From Thermoplasmata archaeon (lineage in GTDB: Archaea; Thermoplasmatota; Thermoplasmata; Lutacidiplasmatales; UBA184): DNA of 42,551 bases. The notes beneath the pieces were generated by a model. That model did no database searches and was not told the DNA's origin. It saw only the letters and a list, made by a program, of their open reading frames with translations. The stretch covers positions 1-42,551 of the forward strand of contig JAKAYL010000013.1 in NCBI GenBank assembly GCA_021809545.1, written 5' to 3'. This document shows, piece after piece, positions 27,307 through 34,607 of the stretch. The stretch's first letter is position 1. Every line of letters starts with the position of its first letter. The position numbers and the translations under genes were made by a program.

Positions 27307-27320
27307 CTTATTTATTAATT
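27307..27320 (+). promoter_or_regulatory. TATA region of the metE-like operon
   Basis: CTTATTTATTAATT lies 19-32 nt upstream of the ATG at 27339 in an AT-rich patch (27283-27325) between the divergent metF-like and metE-like genes. The minus-strand promoter of metF probably uses the same patch (GGTAATAAC at about 27284-27292). Confidence 0.6.
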
Positions 27321-27338
27321 AAGTTTCCACCCACCGAG

Positions 27339-28283
27339 ATGCAGACCGAAGCGGGTACTACCACGTTCCTTCCGCGCCCGGAAGAGCTTGTCACTGCGAC
27401 GCGGGAATTGGACCGGGGCCGGAGGTCCAGGGAAGAGGTCGACAAGCTGGTGACCAAGTGGACGGGCGAAGTGTATCGGGTCGAGGATCGCCTGCACTTC
27501 GCGTGGAAGACCGGGGGCCACCTCTCCTGGCAGGACCTGTTCCGCCCCATCATCGATTCCTCCGACGGCATGGTCGCCGGTGCCCTTACCCGCTGGTTCG
27601 AGACCAACACGTTCTTCCGGCGACCGGTCATCGAGGACCTGCCTCGGCTGCGCGCCGGAGCCTTTGCACAGCACCTTCCCCCTCCCGAACAGCGTCTGGC
27701 CCTCATCCTCCCGGGCCCCTGGACCTTCGCGGGGCTCGCGGAGAACCGCACGGGGAAGGATCTGACGGAAGTGGCCTCCGCCCTCACGACCCTCCTCCAT
27801 GACCTAACGCTGGAACTCCTCCAGAAAGGGGTCCAGCACATCTTGCTCCACGAGCCGCTCCTCGCATACGCGGACGAGGTCCCTGAGGCGGAGCTCACCC
27901 AGCTCTATCACTCGCTGACCGAGGGGATCGCCCCGGAGCGGTTCCTCATCTGGACCTACTTCGGGGACGGTTCCTGGCTCCTTCCCCAGGCTTCCAAGCT
28001 CCGGGTCTCCGGTGTCGGTGTCGACCTCGCGGAGACCCCGCTGTCGAACCTGACCCGGCAACCAGTTCCCAAGGGTGTGACCCTGGGTCTCGGGTGCATC
28101 GATTCCCGGACCTCGCTCCCGGAAGACCCGAAGGACATCCAGGATGTCCTGCAGAAGATCGGGGAGGGAGCCCGGCCCGAACGCGTCCTCCTGGGACCGA
28201 GCTCCCCACTGGACCTCCTTCCCTGGGAGACCGCGGTCACGAAGCTCTCGGTACTAGGCGAAGTCCTGGGGAGGTCGGGGTAA
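27339..28283 (+). CDS. MetE N-terminal-like protein (cobalamin-independent Met synthase/UROD barrel)
   Basis: This 314-residue protein resembles the N-terminal barrel of MetE and archaeal paralogues: LALILPGPWTFAGLAENR, QHILLHEPLLAYADEV, FLIWTYFGDGSWLL, and a closing GPSSPLDLLPWETA. The positions that bind zinc in the catalytic barrel (HxC and a later Cys) are not conserved, so it is probably the structural or substrate-binding half. The start is moved from the ORF-track 27216 to ATG 27339 (MQTEAGTTTF), which has a TATA region at leaderless spacing. The catalytic partner begins 2 nt after its stop. Confidence 0.85.
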   Translation: MQTEAGTTTFLPRPEELVTATRELDRGRRSREEVDKLVTKWTGEVYRVEDRLHFAWKTGGHLSWQDLFRPIIDSSDGMVAGALTRWFETNTFFRRPVIEDLPRLRAGAFAQHLPPPEQRLALILPGPWTFAGLAENRTGKDLTEVASALTTLLHDLTLELLQKGVQHILLHEPLLAYADEVPEAELTQLYHSLTEGIAPERFLIWTYFGDGSWLLPQASKLRVSGVGVDLAETPLSNLTRQPVPKGVTLGLGCIDSRTSLPEDPKDIQDVLQKIGEGARPERVLLGPSSPLDLLPWETAVTKLSVLGEVLGRSG

Positions 28284-28285
28284 CC

Positions 28286-29419
28286 ATGTCCGAGGTCCCC
28301 TTGCTGCCCACCCAGGAGGTGGGATCCCTCCGGAAGCCGTTCTGGCTCGTGGAAGGCGCCCGGCGCGGGAAGCTCTCGGATGTTGCCGTGGACGAGCTGG
28401 AGGGTCTCCTCCGGCGGGTCCCCTTCGCCGATGCGAACGATCCCCGCTTGAAGAGCCTCTTGGAAGGGAACGCCTCCTCGATCCCCGTGGAGTCCCTCCG
28501 CGAGCTCGGTTCGCTCTTCGGGCTCCGTTTCCTCGAGTCGGCCGGCCTCGACATCGTCTACGACGGCGAGATGCGCCGGGTGGAGATGTACGAGTACCCC
28601 ATCCGCCAAGCGACGGGCTTCCAGTTCCTCGGACACGTCCGCTCCTTCGACAACAAGTACTACCTGAAGGCCGCCGGCGTCGATGCCGTGGGACTCAGGG
28701 CCCCCTACCACCTCGAGGAACTCTCGTTCGTCGAGCAGCAGACGCAGCGGGTCTCGAAGATCCCCGTCACAGGGGCCTACACCCTCGCCGACTGGTCCTG
28801 GAACGAGTACTACCTCCGGAAGCAGAAGGGCTGGAAGGGACCTGAGCAACGGCGGGCGGCCCAGCGGGAGTTCACGATCGAGATCGCCCGGAAGGTCATC
28901 CGGCCCACCCTCAAGGCCCTGGTCGAAAAGGGGGCCAAGGTCATCCAGATCGACGAGCCGGCCGCGGGAACCCATCCGGAAGAGACCGATCTCGTGGTCG
29001 AGTCCTTCAACGAATCGACCGTGGGGATCGATGCCAAGCTGGTCATGCACATCTGCTTCTCGGACTACAATTGCCTCTTCCCGGGAATGCTGGAGGCCAA
29101 GAGATGCCGGCAGTTCCTCCTGGAGTTCGCGAACCGGGACGTGGAGGGCCGGGACGGCTACGCCGACCTGGCGCTCTTCTCCGACGTGAACGACGGGAGA
29201 GAGGTCGGTCTCGGGGTCCTCGACATCCACCGGGACAACATCGAGACCCCCGAGAAGGTCGAGGAACGGATCCTCAAGGCGGCCCGGTACCTCAAGGACC
29301 CCTCCCAGATCTATGTCAATCCCGACTGCGGACTCCGGACGAGGACGCTGGACGTGGCGTGGCAGAAGCTTGTCAACATGGTCCGAGGGACCGAGCTCGC
29401 ACGGAAGAAGCTCGGGTAA
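28286..29419 (+). CDS. metE: MetE C-terminal-like methionine synthase (catalytic barrel)
   Basis: This 377-residue protein is the catalytic half of a cobalamin-independent methionine synthase. LLPTQEVGSLRKP opens the barrel, IQIDEPA is the conserved substrate loop, and the zinc ligands are seen as His and Cys in VMHICFSDY and Cys in VNPDCGLRTR. Archaeal core-MetE enzymes of this kind may take methyl groups from a corrinoid protein instead of methyl-folate (family knowledge). The ATG is 2 nt after the stop of the N-terminal-like gene. The stop codon is embedded in a 9-bp hairpin. Confidence 0.9.
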   Translation: MSEVPLLPTQEVGSLRKPFWLVEGARRGKLSDVAVDELEGLLRRVPFADANDPRLKSLLEGNASSIPVESLRELGSLFGLRFLESAGLDIVYDGEMRRVEMYEYPIRQATGFQFLGHVRSFDNKYYLKAAGVDAVGLRAPYHLEELSFVEQQTQRVSKIPVTGAYTLADWSWNEYYLRKQKGWKGPEQRRAAQREFTIEIARKVIRPTLKALVEKGAKVIQIDEPAAGTHPEETDLVVESFNESTVGIDAKLVMHICFSDYNCLFPGMLEAKRCRQFLLEFANRDVEGRDGYADLALFSDVNDGREVGLGVLDIHRDNIETPEKVEERILKAARYLKDPSQIYVNPDCGLRTRTLDVAWQKLVNMVRGTELARKKLG

Positions 29420-29442
29420 GGGGTTCGGCAGGCCCCCTTACC
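29415..29442 (+). terminator. Hairpin overlapping the metE stop codon
   Basis: GGTAAGGGG and CCCCTTACC form a perfect 9-bp stem with a 10-nt loop. The TAA stop of metE lies within the left arm. The right position for a 3'-end structure, though no U tract follows. Confidence 0.5.
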
Positions 29443-29500
29443 GGACAGGGTTCCCCGTGATCGCTCGTCTTGGTGAGACCCCAACGGAGGACCCTCTCTC

Positions 29501-31543
29501 GTGAACCTCGCCGTCCTTGTCCTCGAGCTGATCCTCTACGTCGTGATCTTCCTCCCGGTCGGAGACCTGATCCTCGAAGGGGCCGCACGGGTCCTCAAGC
29601 ACCCCCTGAGGCTCTCGGTCCCCGAGCGAGCCCTGGCCGCCTTCTACACGGGGGGCGGGGGCCTCTATCTCCTGGCCTACGTGCCCGGGGGCCTCTTCCG
29701 TCCCCTGGTGGTAGGAGCGATCCTCGGGGTCGCTGGGCTCCTCTGGTGCGTTCTCCGCGCACGGACCGCGGCCGCTTGGGGCCAGGGGTTCCTCCGGAAC
29801 CCGGCGAACCACCTGCGGAGGCGCTGGGCCCTGACGACCGTGCTCTTGGTGAGCTTCGGCCTTCTCGTCTTCGAGGCGATCGTGCTGGGAGGACGGGTCG
29901 CCCCGAACACCTTCGACGGAGGAATGCAAACCCTGTTCGTCGCACTGCTCTTGCACAACCACGTCGCTGCCACCACCCTGCAACCGTTCGCCGCGATGGG
30001 AGTGACATACCCGCAGGGCACCACGGTGGCCCTCGCCGCCTCCTCGATCCTCTTCGGGTGGTCCCCGATGACGACCCCCGTCTACCTGACCCCGCTCTAC
30101 GCCCCGCTCTTCCTCCTCGCCGCCTACCTCTGGACCCTTCGAACCGGGAAGGATTCCCCCGCCCAGGCGGAGCGCTTGGGGGTGCTCGTGGTCCTCTTCC
30201 TCGCACTTGTGGAGACCTGGCCCCGGTTCCTCGTGGGCGGTTCCTACGATTTCCTCTTCGCTCTGCCGCTCATGTTCCTGCTTCTCGGCATCTCGGAAAC
30301 GGCCCTCCCGGCCCGCCGGTGGCAGGACGCGGTGCTCCTGGGCGTGGGCCTCGGGCTCACCGCCTCCTATTCGGTGGTCGCCGCCCAGGTCCTCTTCGGA
30401 CTGATGCTCGTTCTCTCCCTCCGCGGACCGTGGAAGGCAGCTGGGAACCTGCTGGGGAGGATCCGCACCCTAGGGATCCTGGGGGGGCTTGGGCTCCTCT
30501 TCGTGCTGCCGAGCCTGGAGGGCATGGTCGAGTGGTGGAGCTACCCGGGACACGTCCTCACGCCCCTGGGGGGAAGCCAGGTCCCCACCACCGCGACCCA
30601 TTCTTCGCTGCCCAGTCTTCTCCCGACTCTCCTGGACCCGTTCCTCTTCCGGTCCACCGACGTGTGGCTTTCCCCATTCCCCGTTCTAAAGATCGTGCTG
30701 GCGGTACTGCTGGTGGCGGGGGCGCTGTGCCTTGTCTTCGTGGCCCTCGACCTCTGGCCCACACTCCGCAGGGAATTGCCCCGGCGGTTCGTAGTTCAGA
30801 CGTTGGCAGGGGTCTTGGTCACGGTCCTGCTCATCCTGAGCCTGGCGGGGATTGCGGCCGCCTTGTCCCTTGACTTCCTCCCCACGAACGTGAGCGAGGT
30901 CTCGATCCTCTTGTTCCTCTTCTATGGGATGGTGATCGTGATCTTACCCCTCCTCGCCTTGGAACATCTCCCCAGAGAGCGGAAGAAGAAGCTGACCAAG
31001 GGGGCCCTTGGGATCGGCATCGCCGTGCTGATCTTGGCCGTGCCGCTGGGAGCGGGAGTAGTGATCACAGGGGTCTCGGCGCCCACCTACATCGGTGCGC
31101 TCACCAGCAACCTCTCGAACGTCTCTCCAGGGGATTTGAATGCCCTGGAGTGGTCCGCCACCCACCTTCGCTCCTGCTCGACCGTCTTCGCGGCGCCCGG
31201 CTCCGCAGCCGAGTTCTTGCCGTCGTACGTCGAGGTGCATCTCGACTTTCCCATGATCCCTGCGCCACGGAATGCCTCGTACTCCACGGCGATGGCGCTC
31301 CTCGTCAACGGGTCGCTTACTCCCACCGTGGTGAACGACCTGAGGGCACTGAACGTGACGGAGGTCTTCGTGACCGGGCAGACCAACGTCTTGTGGAAGC
31401 CCCTCCTGCCCGCCCCGCTTCTCGCGGATACCGGCAATTTCACGCTGCTCTTCCACCAGGAAGATGCCTATATCTTCCAGTTCGAGCCCGTGGTCTCATC
31501 TCAGGGATGTCCCGCACTCCCGAACGCCCAGCCAGGGGTGTGA
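29501..31543 (+). CDS. Large polytopic membrane protein, GT-C-like architecture
   Basis: This 680-residue protein has about 12-14 hydrophobic segments through residue 540 and a C-terminal extracytoplasmic domain of about 140 residues rich in Asn/Thr/Ser. A luminal loop after the third helix (APNTFDGGMQTLFVALLLHN) and a large soluble end resemble GT-C glycosyltransferases or oligosaccharyltransferase-like proteins of archaea. A catalytic Asp in that loop (FDGG) would fit, but this is inference. It starts at GTG 29501 with CGGAGG 10 nt upstream. It follows metE after a hairpin and may have its own promoter. The last residues contain one Cys. Confidence 0.75.
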   Translation: MNLAVLVLELILYVVIFLPVGDLILEGAARVLKHPLRLSVPERALAAFYTGGGGLYLLAYVPGGLFRPLVVGAILGVAGLLWCVLRARTAAAWGQGFLRNPANHLRRRWALTTVLLVSFGLLVFEAIVLGGRVAPNTFDGGMQTLFVALLLHNHVAATTLQPFAAMGVTYPQGTTVALAASSILFGWSPMTTPVYLTPLYAPLFLLAAYLWTLRTGKDSPAQAERLGVLVVLFLALVETWPRFLVGGSYDFLFALPLMFLLLGISETALPARRWQDAVLLGVGLGLTASYSVVAAQVLFGLMLVLSLRGPWKAAGNLLGRIRTLGILGGLGLLFVLPSLEGMVEWWSYPGHVLTPLGGSQVPTTATHSSLPSLLPTLLDPFLFRSTDVWLSPFPVLKIVLAVLLVAGALCLVFVALDLWPTLRRELPRRFVVQTLAGVLVTVLLILSLAGIAAALSLDFLPTNVSEVSILLFLFYGMVIVILPLLALEHLPRERKKKLTKGALGIGIAVLILAVPLGAGVVITGVSAPTYIGALTSNLSNVSPGDLNALEWSATHLRSCSTVFAAPGSAAEFLPSYVEVHLDFPMIPAPRNASYSTAMALLVNGSLTPTVVNDLRALNVTEVFVTGQTNVLWKPLLPAPLLADTGNFTLLFHQEDAYIFQFEPVVSSQGCPALPNAQPGV

Positions 31544-31626
31544 GAAGCGGCGACCCGGCCATAATGGGTTGGGTCCCAAGAGAACGAGAATATCCTCTCG
31601 GGTTGAAACGCGACCGGCCGCGGACA

Positions 31627-31646
31627 CCCTCGGTTCCTACCGAGGG
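31627..31646. terminator. Hairpin between convergent genes
   Basis: CCCTCGG and CCGAGGG form a perfect 7-bp stem with loop TTCCTA in the 138-nt space between the convergent polytopic protein and the small acidic membrane protein. It may end transcripts from either side. Confidence 0.45.
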
Positions 31647-31681
31647 GAATTGTCTAAGGGACGGGAAGACCGAAGGGACGT

Positions 31682-32062
31682 CTAGTCCTTCGAGCTGTCT
31701 TCCGCGTCGTCTTCCTTGTAGTCGGACGAGCTCGAGGAGGAGTCCTCTTCCTCGCTCTCTTCGCCATCCTTGTCCGCGCCCTCTTCGGATTCCTCCTCAG
31801 GGGTCACGGCGGCGCCGCCCTTCCGTCCGAAGACGAGGAAGTAGAGCAGACCCGCGACGATGATTGCGATGACCACGCCGATGATAGCGTAGTCCGCCAC
31901 GGGAAGACCACTCTGGTTCTGCCCGGGGGTGGTGTACTGCGATTGTGGGGGCATGGAGGCGGCGTTGATCGTCAATCCCTGGAAGGCGGCCACGAGTACG
32001 AAGAGAGTCATGATGGCGCCCAGACCCAGTCCTATGCCCTTTCGAGCTTTCGTAGAAAGCAT
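31682..32062 (-). CDS. Small two-helix membrane protein with acidic Ser-rich tail
   Basis: This 126-residue protein starts at ATG 32062 (MLSTKARKGIG), set by a TATA box about 21-31 nt upstream; the longer ORF-track start is rejected. A hydrophobic helix (LGLGAIMTLFVLVAAFQGL) is followed by a short Gln/Pro-rich outer loop, a second helix (YAIIGVVIAIIVAGLLYFLVF), and an unusual cytoplasmic tail of about 45 residues made almost wholly of Glu, Asp and Ser. Similar TM-plus-tail proteins are common in Thermoplasmatota, but I recognise no family. The acidic tail may bind a basic partner. Confidence 0.75.
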   Translation of the reverse strand: MLSTKARKGIGLGLGAIMTLFVLVAAFQGLTINAASMPPQSQYTTPGQNQSGLPVADYAIIGVVIAIIVAGLLYFLVFGRKGGAAVTPEEESEEGADKDGEESEEEDSSSSSSDYKEDDAEDSSKD

Positions 32063-32082
32063 GATTATATAGCAGGAAACGG

Positions 32083-32093
32083 CATATATAAGG
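32083..32093 (-). promoter_or_regulatory. TATA box of the acidic-tail membrane protein
   Basis: CCTTATATATG on the minus strand lies 21-31 nt upstream of the ATG at 32062. Its ATATATA core also reads as a TATA box on the plus strand, so transcription to the right into the unannotated stretch is possible. Confidence 0.65.
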
Positions 32094-32248
32094 TTTGGTT
32101 CCAGAACTCCTCGGTGAGCGGAGGAACCCGCGAAGTGCCGAACTGTGGAGATGGTCGGGTATATTGGGTCTTCCACGCTTCGCGTTCTAGGCAAAGAGGG
32201 AAGAGGTTCCCGTCAGCAGAGGTGCCAAAATTGAGCACCAAAGGCAAT
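32094..32248. other. Unannotated divergent intergenic stretch with hairpins
   Basis: No convincing ORF is present on either strand. Two imperfect hairpins are visible. In the first, GGTTC pairs with GAACC around an inner CTCC/GGAG stem (about 32096-32129). In the second, GTGGA pairs with TCCAC (about 32145-32176). A small RNA is possible because the TATA at 32083 reads in both directions, but I see no C/D or H/ACA boxes. Confidence 0.3.
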
Positions 32249-32259
32249 GTTAAATAGGG
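32249..32259 (+). promoter_or_regulatory. TATA box of the uORF-alba transcript
   Basis: GTTAAATAGGG on the plus strand would start transcription near 32280. That gives a leader of about 140 nt before alba, which contains the 34-codon ORF. Confidence 0.55.
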
Positions 32260-32305
32260 GTGACCGCTCCTTCCACTGTCGTCTATAACTTTCTGCGGAG
32301 AACAC

Positions 32306-32410
32306 ATGGCTCAAGGTCTTTCCACAGCGTCCCCAGCCCACTGCACCGACCCGTTCGGGGCGTGGGAGACGGGCAATAGCACCTCGAAAGAGGGTAAGCG
32401 CCTACCTTAG
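32306..32410 (+). CDS. Possible 34-aa leader/small protein upstream of alba
   Basis: A short ORF begins at ATG 32306 with a Shine-Dalgarno-like GGAG 5 nt before it and ends in TAG 11 nt before the alba ATG. The product (MAQGLSTASPAHCTDPFG, then a Lys-rich end) has no membrane helix and one Cys. It lies inside the predicted leader of alba. It may be a translated leader peptide that couples or tunes alba expression, or chance. It is below the ORF-track size limit. Confidence 0.4.
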   Translation: MAQGLSTASPAHCTDPFGAWETGNSTSKEGKRLP

Positions 32411-32421
32411 AGGTAAGGAAC

Positions 32422-32763
32422 ATGAGAGAATCAGGGGGTCAGCCCTCGGGGCAACAGGAAGCGACGGTGTACATTGGCACGAAACCGGTCATGACCTATG
32501 TCTTTGAGGTGATCAGTCAGCTCAGCAGCGGGCTTTCGGACGTCAAGATCAAAGCCCGGGGGAACTCCATCTCGCACGCCGTCGATGTGGCCGAAGTGGC
32601 CCGGCGGCACAAGATCCTGGAAGGCAAGGTCCAGCTGAAGAGCGTCAGCATCGGAACCGAGCGGCTCACCAACCGGGCGGGGCGGGACACCAACGTGTCC
32701 ACTATTGAAATAGTCCTTTCCAAGACCGGGGAGATGGCACCCCCGGCATCGCCATCAGCTTAG
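32422..32763 (+). CDS. albA: Alba family chromatin/RNA-binding protein
   Basis: This 113-residue protein is a clear Alba: VYIGTKPVMTYVFEVISQL, VKIKARGNSISHAVDVAEV, then LKSVSIGTERL and VSTIEIVLSK. Alba dimers coat DNA and RNA in archaea, and acetylation of the Lys near the N-terminus alters binding in some species (family knowledge). A GAGGT ribosome binding site lies about 8 nt before the ATG, unlike the leaderless neighbours, which fits translation downstream of a leader ORF. The last 62 nt overlap the 3' end of a convergent gene on the other strand. Confidence 0.95.
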   Translation: MRESGGQPSGQQEATVYIGTKPVMTYVFEVISQLSSGLSDVKIKARGNSISHAVDVAEVARRHKILEGKVQLKSVSIGTERLTNRAGRDTNVSTIEIVLSKTGEMAPPASPSA

Positions 32764-34471
32764 GACCGCTCTTTCTCACGACCTGCGTGCCCACCATCAG
32801 GTCACCGACCCGGCGGCGGCCCGGATCGCTGGCGAGAACGGCAAGTGAGATCCCCCCGGAGATCGCGCTGGCAAGGATCCCGCTGGAGACCACCGCCACC
32901 CATTCGACGCTCTCCCACCCGAACTGCAGGACCAAGGGGACTGCGACGGCCACGGTGATCCCAAGGAAGGCGATGGGAAGGATCTTCGTGAGGTTGCGCC
33001 CGAACGATTCCAGGAGCGTCGGGGGTTCGAATCCGCGGCCGACCACCCGGAGGCCGAGCAGCCACTTCCCCGGGGTCACCCCGCCATTCCACTCAAAGAG
33101 CACCAGGGCGACGAACGGATAGGCGCCCATTCCGAAGTAGGCCGCTACGAAGGGGATGCTGTTGACGGCCACGTCCACGTTCGTGAGACCCCAGTACGAG
33201 CACAGTGCGGCGAGCACCACGGCCTCCGGCAGGATCGTCACCGCTAGATCGATGGCGAACGCGACGACGCGCTGGAGCGCGCTCGCCAGCCGCTGGCTGA
33301 ACAGGAGGTTGAGAGCACTGAGCAGGAAGAAGCCCGTGACGAGCGACTTGTGGGCCTCATCCCGTCCGACATTGGGATGCTGGGCCACCGTCGTGAGATT
33401 GGTGTAATCTCCCAGCACCAGGGGATGCAATGGGAGGCCCGCAAGTTCGGACATTCCCTGGGGGGGCGAGGGGAATCCAAGGGCTTCGCGCACCCGGTGG
33501 GCCCGGGATTCGAGGTGACGGACCACGGCGGGAGCGACCTCCGGGTACCGAGCGGCTTCGAAGGTCCGGACCACGTCCCGAAGGCTGGAGGAGCGAGGAG
33601 CCGCTCCCACGGGCTCGGGCTCGGATCTCCACCGGAAGCCGAGGAGCACGGCCAAGGCGATCGTGAATGCGAAGGGACCCGCGAAGAAGACCAGATCCTC
33701 GATCCCCGCTCCCCCGATCGAGCCGAGGATGGGGGTCGCTCCGGGGACATAGAAGGAGGGTTGGTGGATGAAATCCGCCCCCACCATCTCTCCCAGGGTG
33801 GCCGTTGCGTAGGCGGTCGGCAAAATGGCCGAGGTGCGGCCGCTCCATCGAAGGAAGATCACGGAGAGGATCGCGGCGAACATCGGGGGAAGGAGGAATT
33901 CCGGAAAGGTCGACAGGACTCCCGCGGAGAGGACCACGGTCGTGGAGAGGAACGTCCCGATGGTGACGGTGGAAAGGGTGGCATACAGAGGAAGGGACCC
34001 CCGAAGTCCCCAGCCCGCACCAAAGCCCGTGGTCACGAGGAAGAGGAGGTAGGGGACAGGCACCAGGAAGGCCAGGACCACGAAGTACCAGGGCAACGAG
34101 AGCGACACGAAGTACGTGGCGAGCCCCGCTCCGGCCCCCCAAACGCCCAAGGTCACGATCTCCGCCTGGGCCGCAGGGGGAGTGCCGCTCCTCCAGAGAA
34201 GGTAGAGCGAGAGGACGACGGGCACCACCCCTCCACCGACGTTGATGGCCATGATGGACTGATGGAAGTAGAGGAAGGGGATGTTCGCAAGGGAGCCGAC
34301 GTAGCCTCCGATCAGCAAGATCCAGAAGAGCTGGGGAGTGATGAGCGGGTGGGAGGCCCCCTCGCTGTCCCGCCAGGCGACCAGGTAGAAGACCGCCAGC
34401 ACGAGCGGGAGGAGCACATAGAACGAGACCACGGTGGACACGTCGAAGAGCACGGCTTCCCAGCCCACCAT
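32702..34471 (-). CDS. Membrane protein fusing DUF1614-like and RDD domains
   Basis: This 589-residue protein has about nine hydrophobic segments in the N-terminal 300 residues that resemble DUF1614: SIMAINVGGGVVPVVLSLYL and GADFIHQPSFYVPGATPILG followed by IGGAGIEDLVFF. A cytoplasmic linker of about 90 residues follows (300-390). The C-terminal part is an RDD domain: RVVAFAIDLAVTILPE, TPGKWLLGLRVVG and DPGRRRVGDLMVGTQVV. RDD and DUF1614 proteins are suspected transporters or membrane scaffolds, with no proven reaction. The stop lies inside alba, giving a 62-nt convergent coding overlap. A weak TATA (TGATTAGG) lies just upstream of the ATG. Confidence 0.85.
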   Translation of the reverse strand: MVGWEAVLFDVSTVVSFYVLLPLVLAVFYLVAWRDSEGASHPLITPQLFWILLIGGYVGSLANIPFLYFHQSIMAINVGGGVVPVVLSLYLLWRSGTPPAAQAEIVTLGVWGAGAGLATYFVSLSLPWYFVVLAFLVPVPYLLFLVTTGFGAGWGLRGSLPLYATLSTVTIGTFLSTTVVLSAGVLSTFPEFLLPPMFAAILSVIFLRWSGRTSAILPTAYATATLGEMVGADFIHQPSFYVPGATPILGSIGGAGIEDLVFFAGPFAFTIALAVLLGFRWRSEPEPVGAAPRSSSLRDVVRTFEAARYPEVAPAVVRHLESRAHRVREALGFPSPPQGMSELAGLPLHPLVLGDYTNLTTVAQHPNVGRDEAHKSLVTGFFLLSALNLLFSQRLASALQRVVAFAIDLAVTILPEAVVLAALCSYWGLTNVDVAVNSIPFVAAYFGMGAYPFVALVLFEWNGGVTPGKWLLGLRVVGRGFEPPTLLESFGRNLTKILPIAFLGITVAVAVPLVLQFGWESVEWVAVVSSGILASAISGGISLAVLASDPGRRRVGDLMVGTQVVRKSGPKLMAMPGVPSPRSWKGLFQ

Positions 34472-34607
34472 GGCTTCCCGAGGGCGACCCCCCTAATCAG
34501 GGTTGCTCCCGAGGAGGAATCGGACCGGCTCCCCCGAGCCTGCCCTGGGAATGGGGGCAACGTTCAAAGTCTTGGTGCCTTGGGATACCCCAGGAGGAGT
34601 GAGTAAG

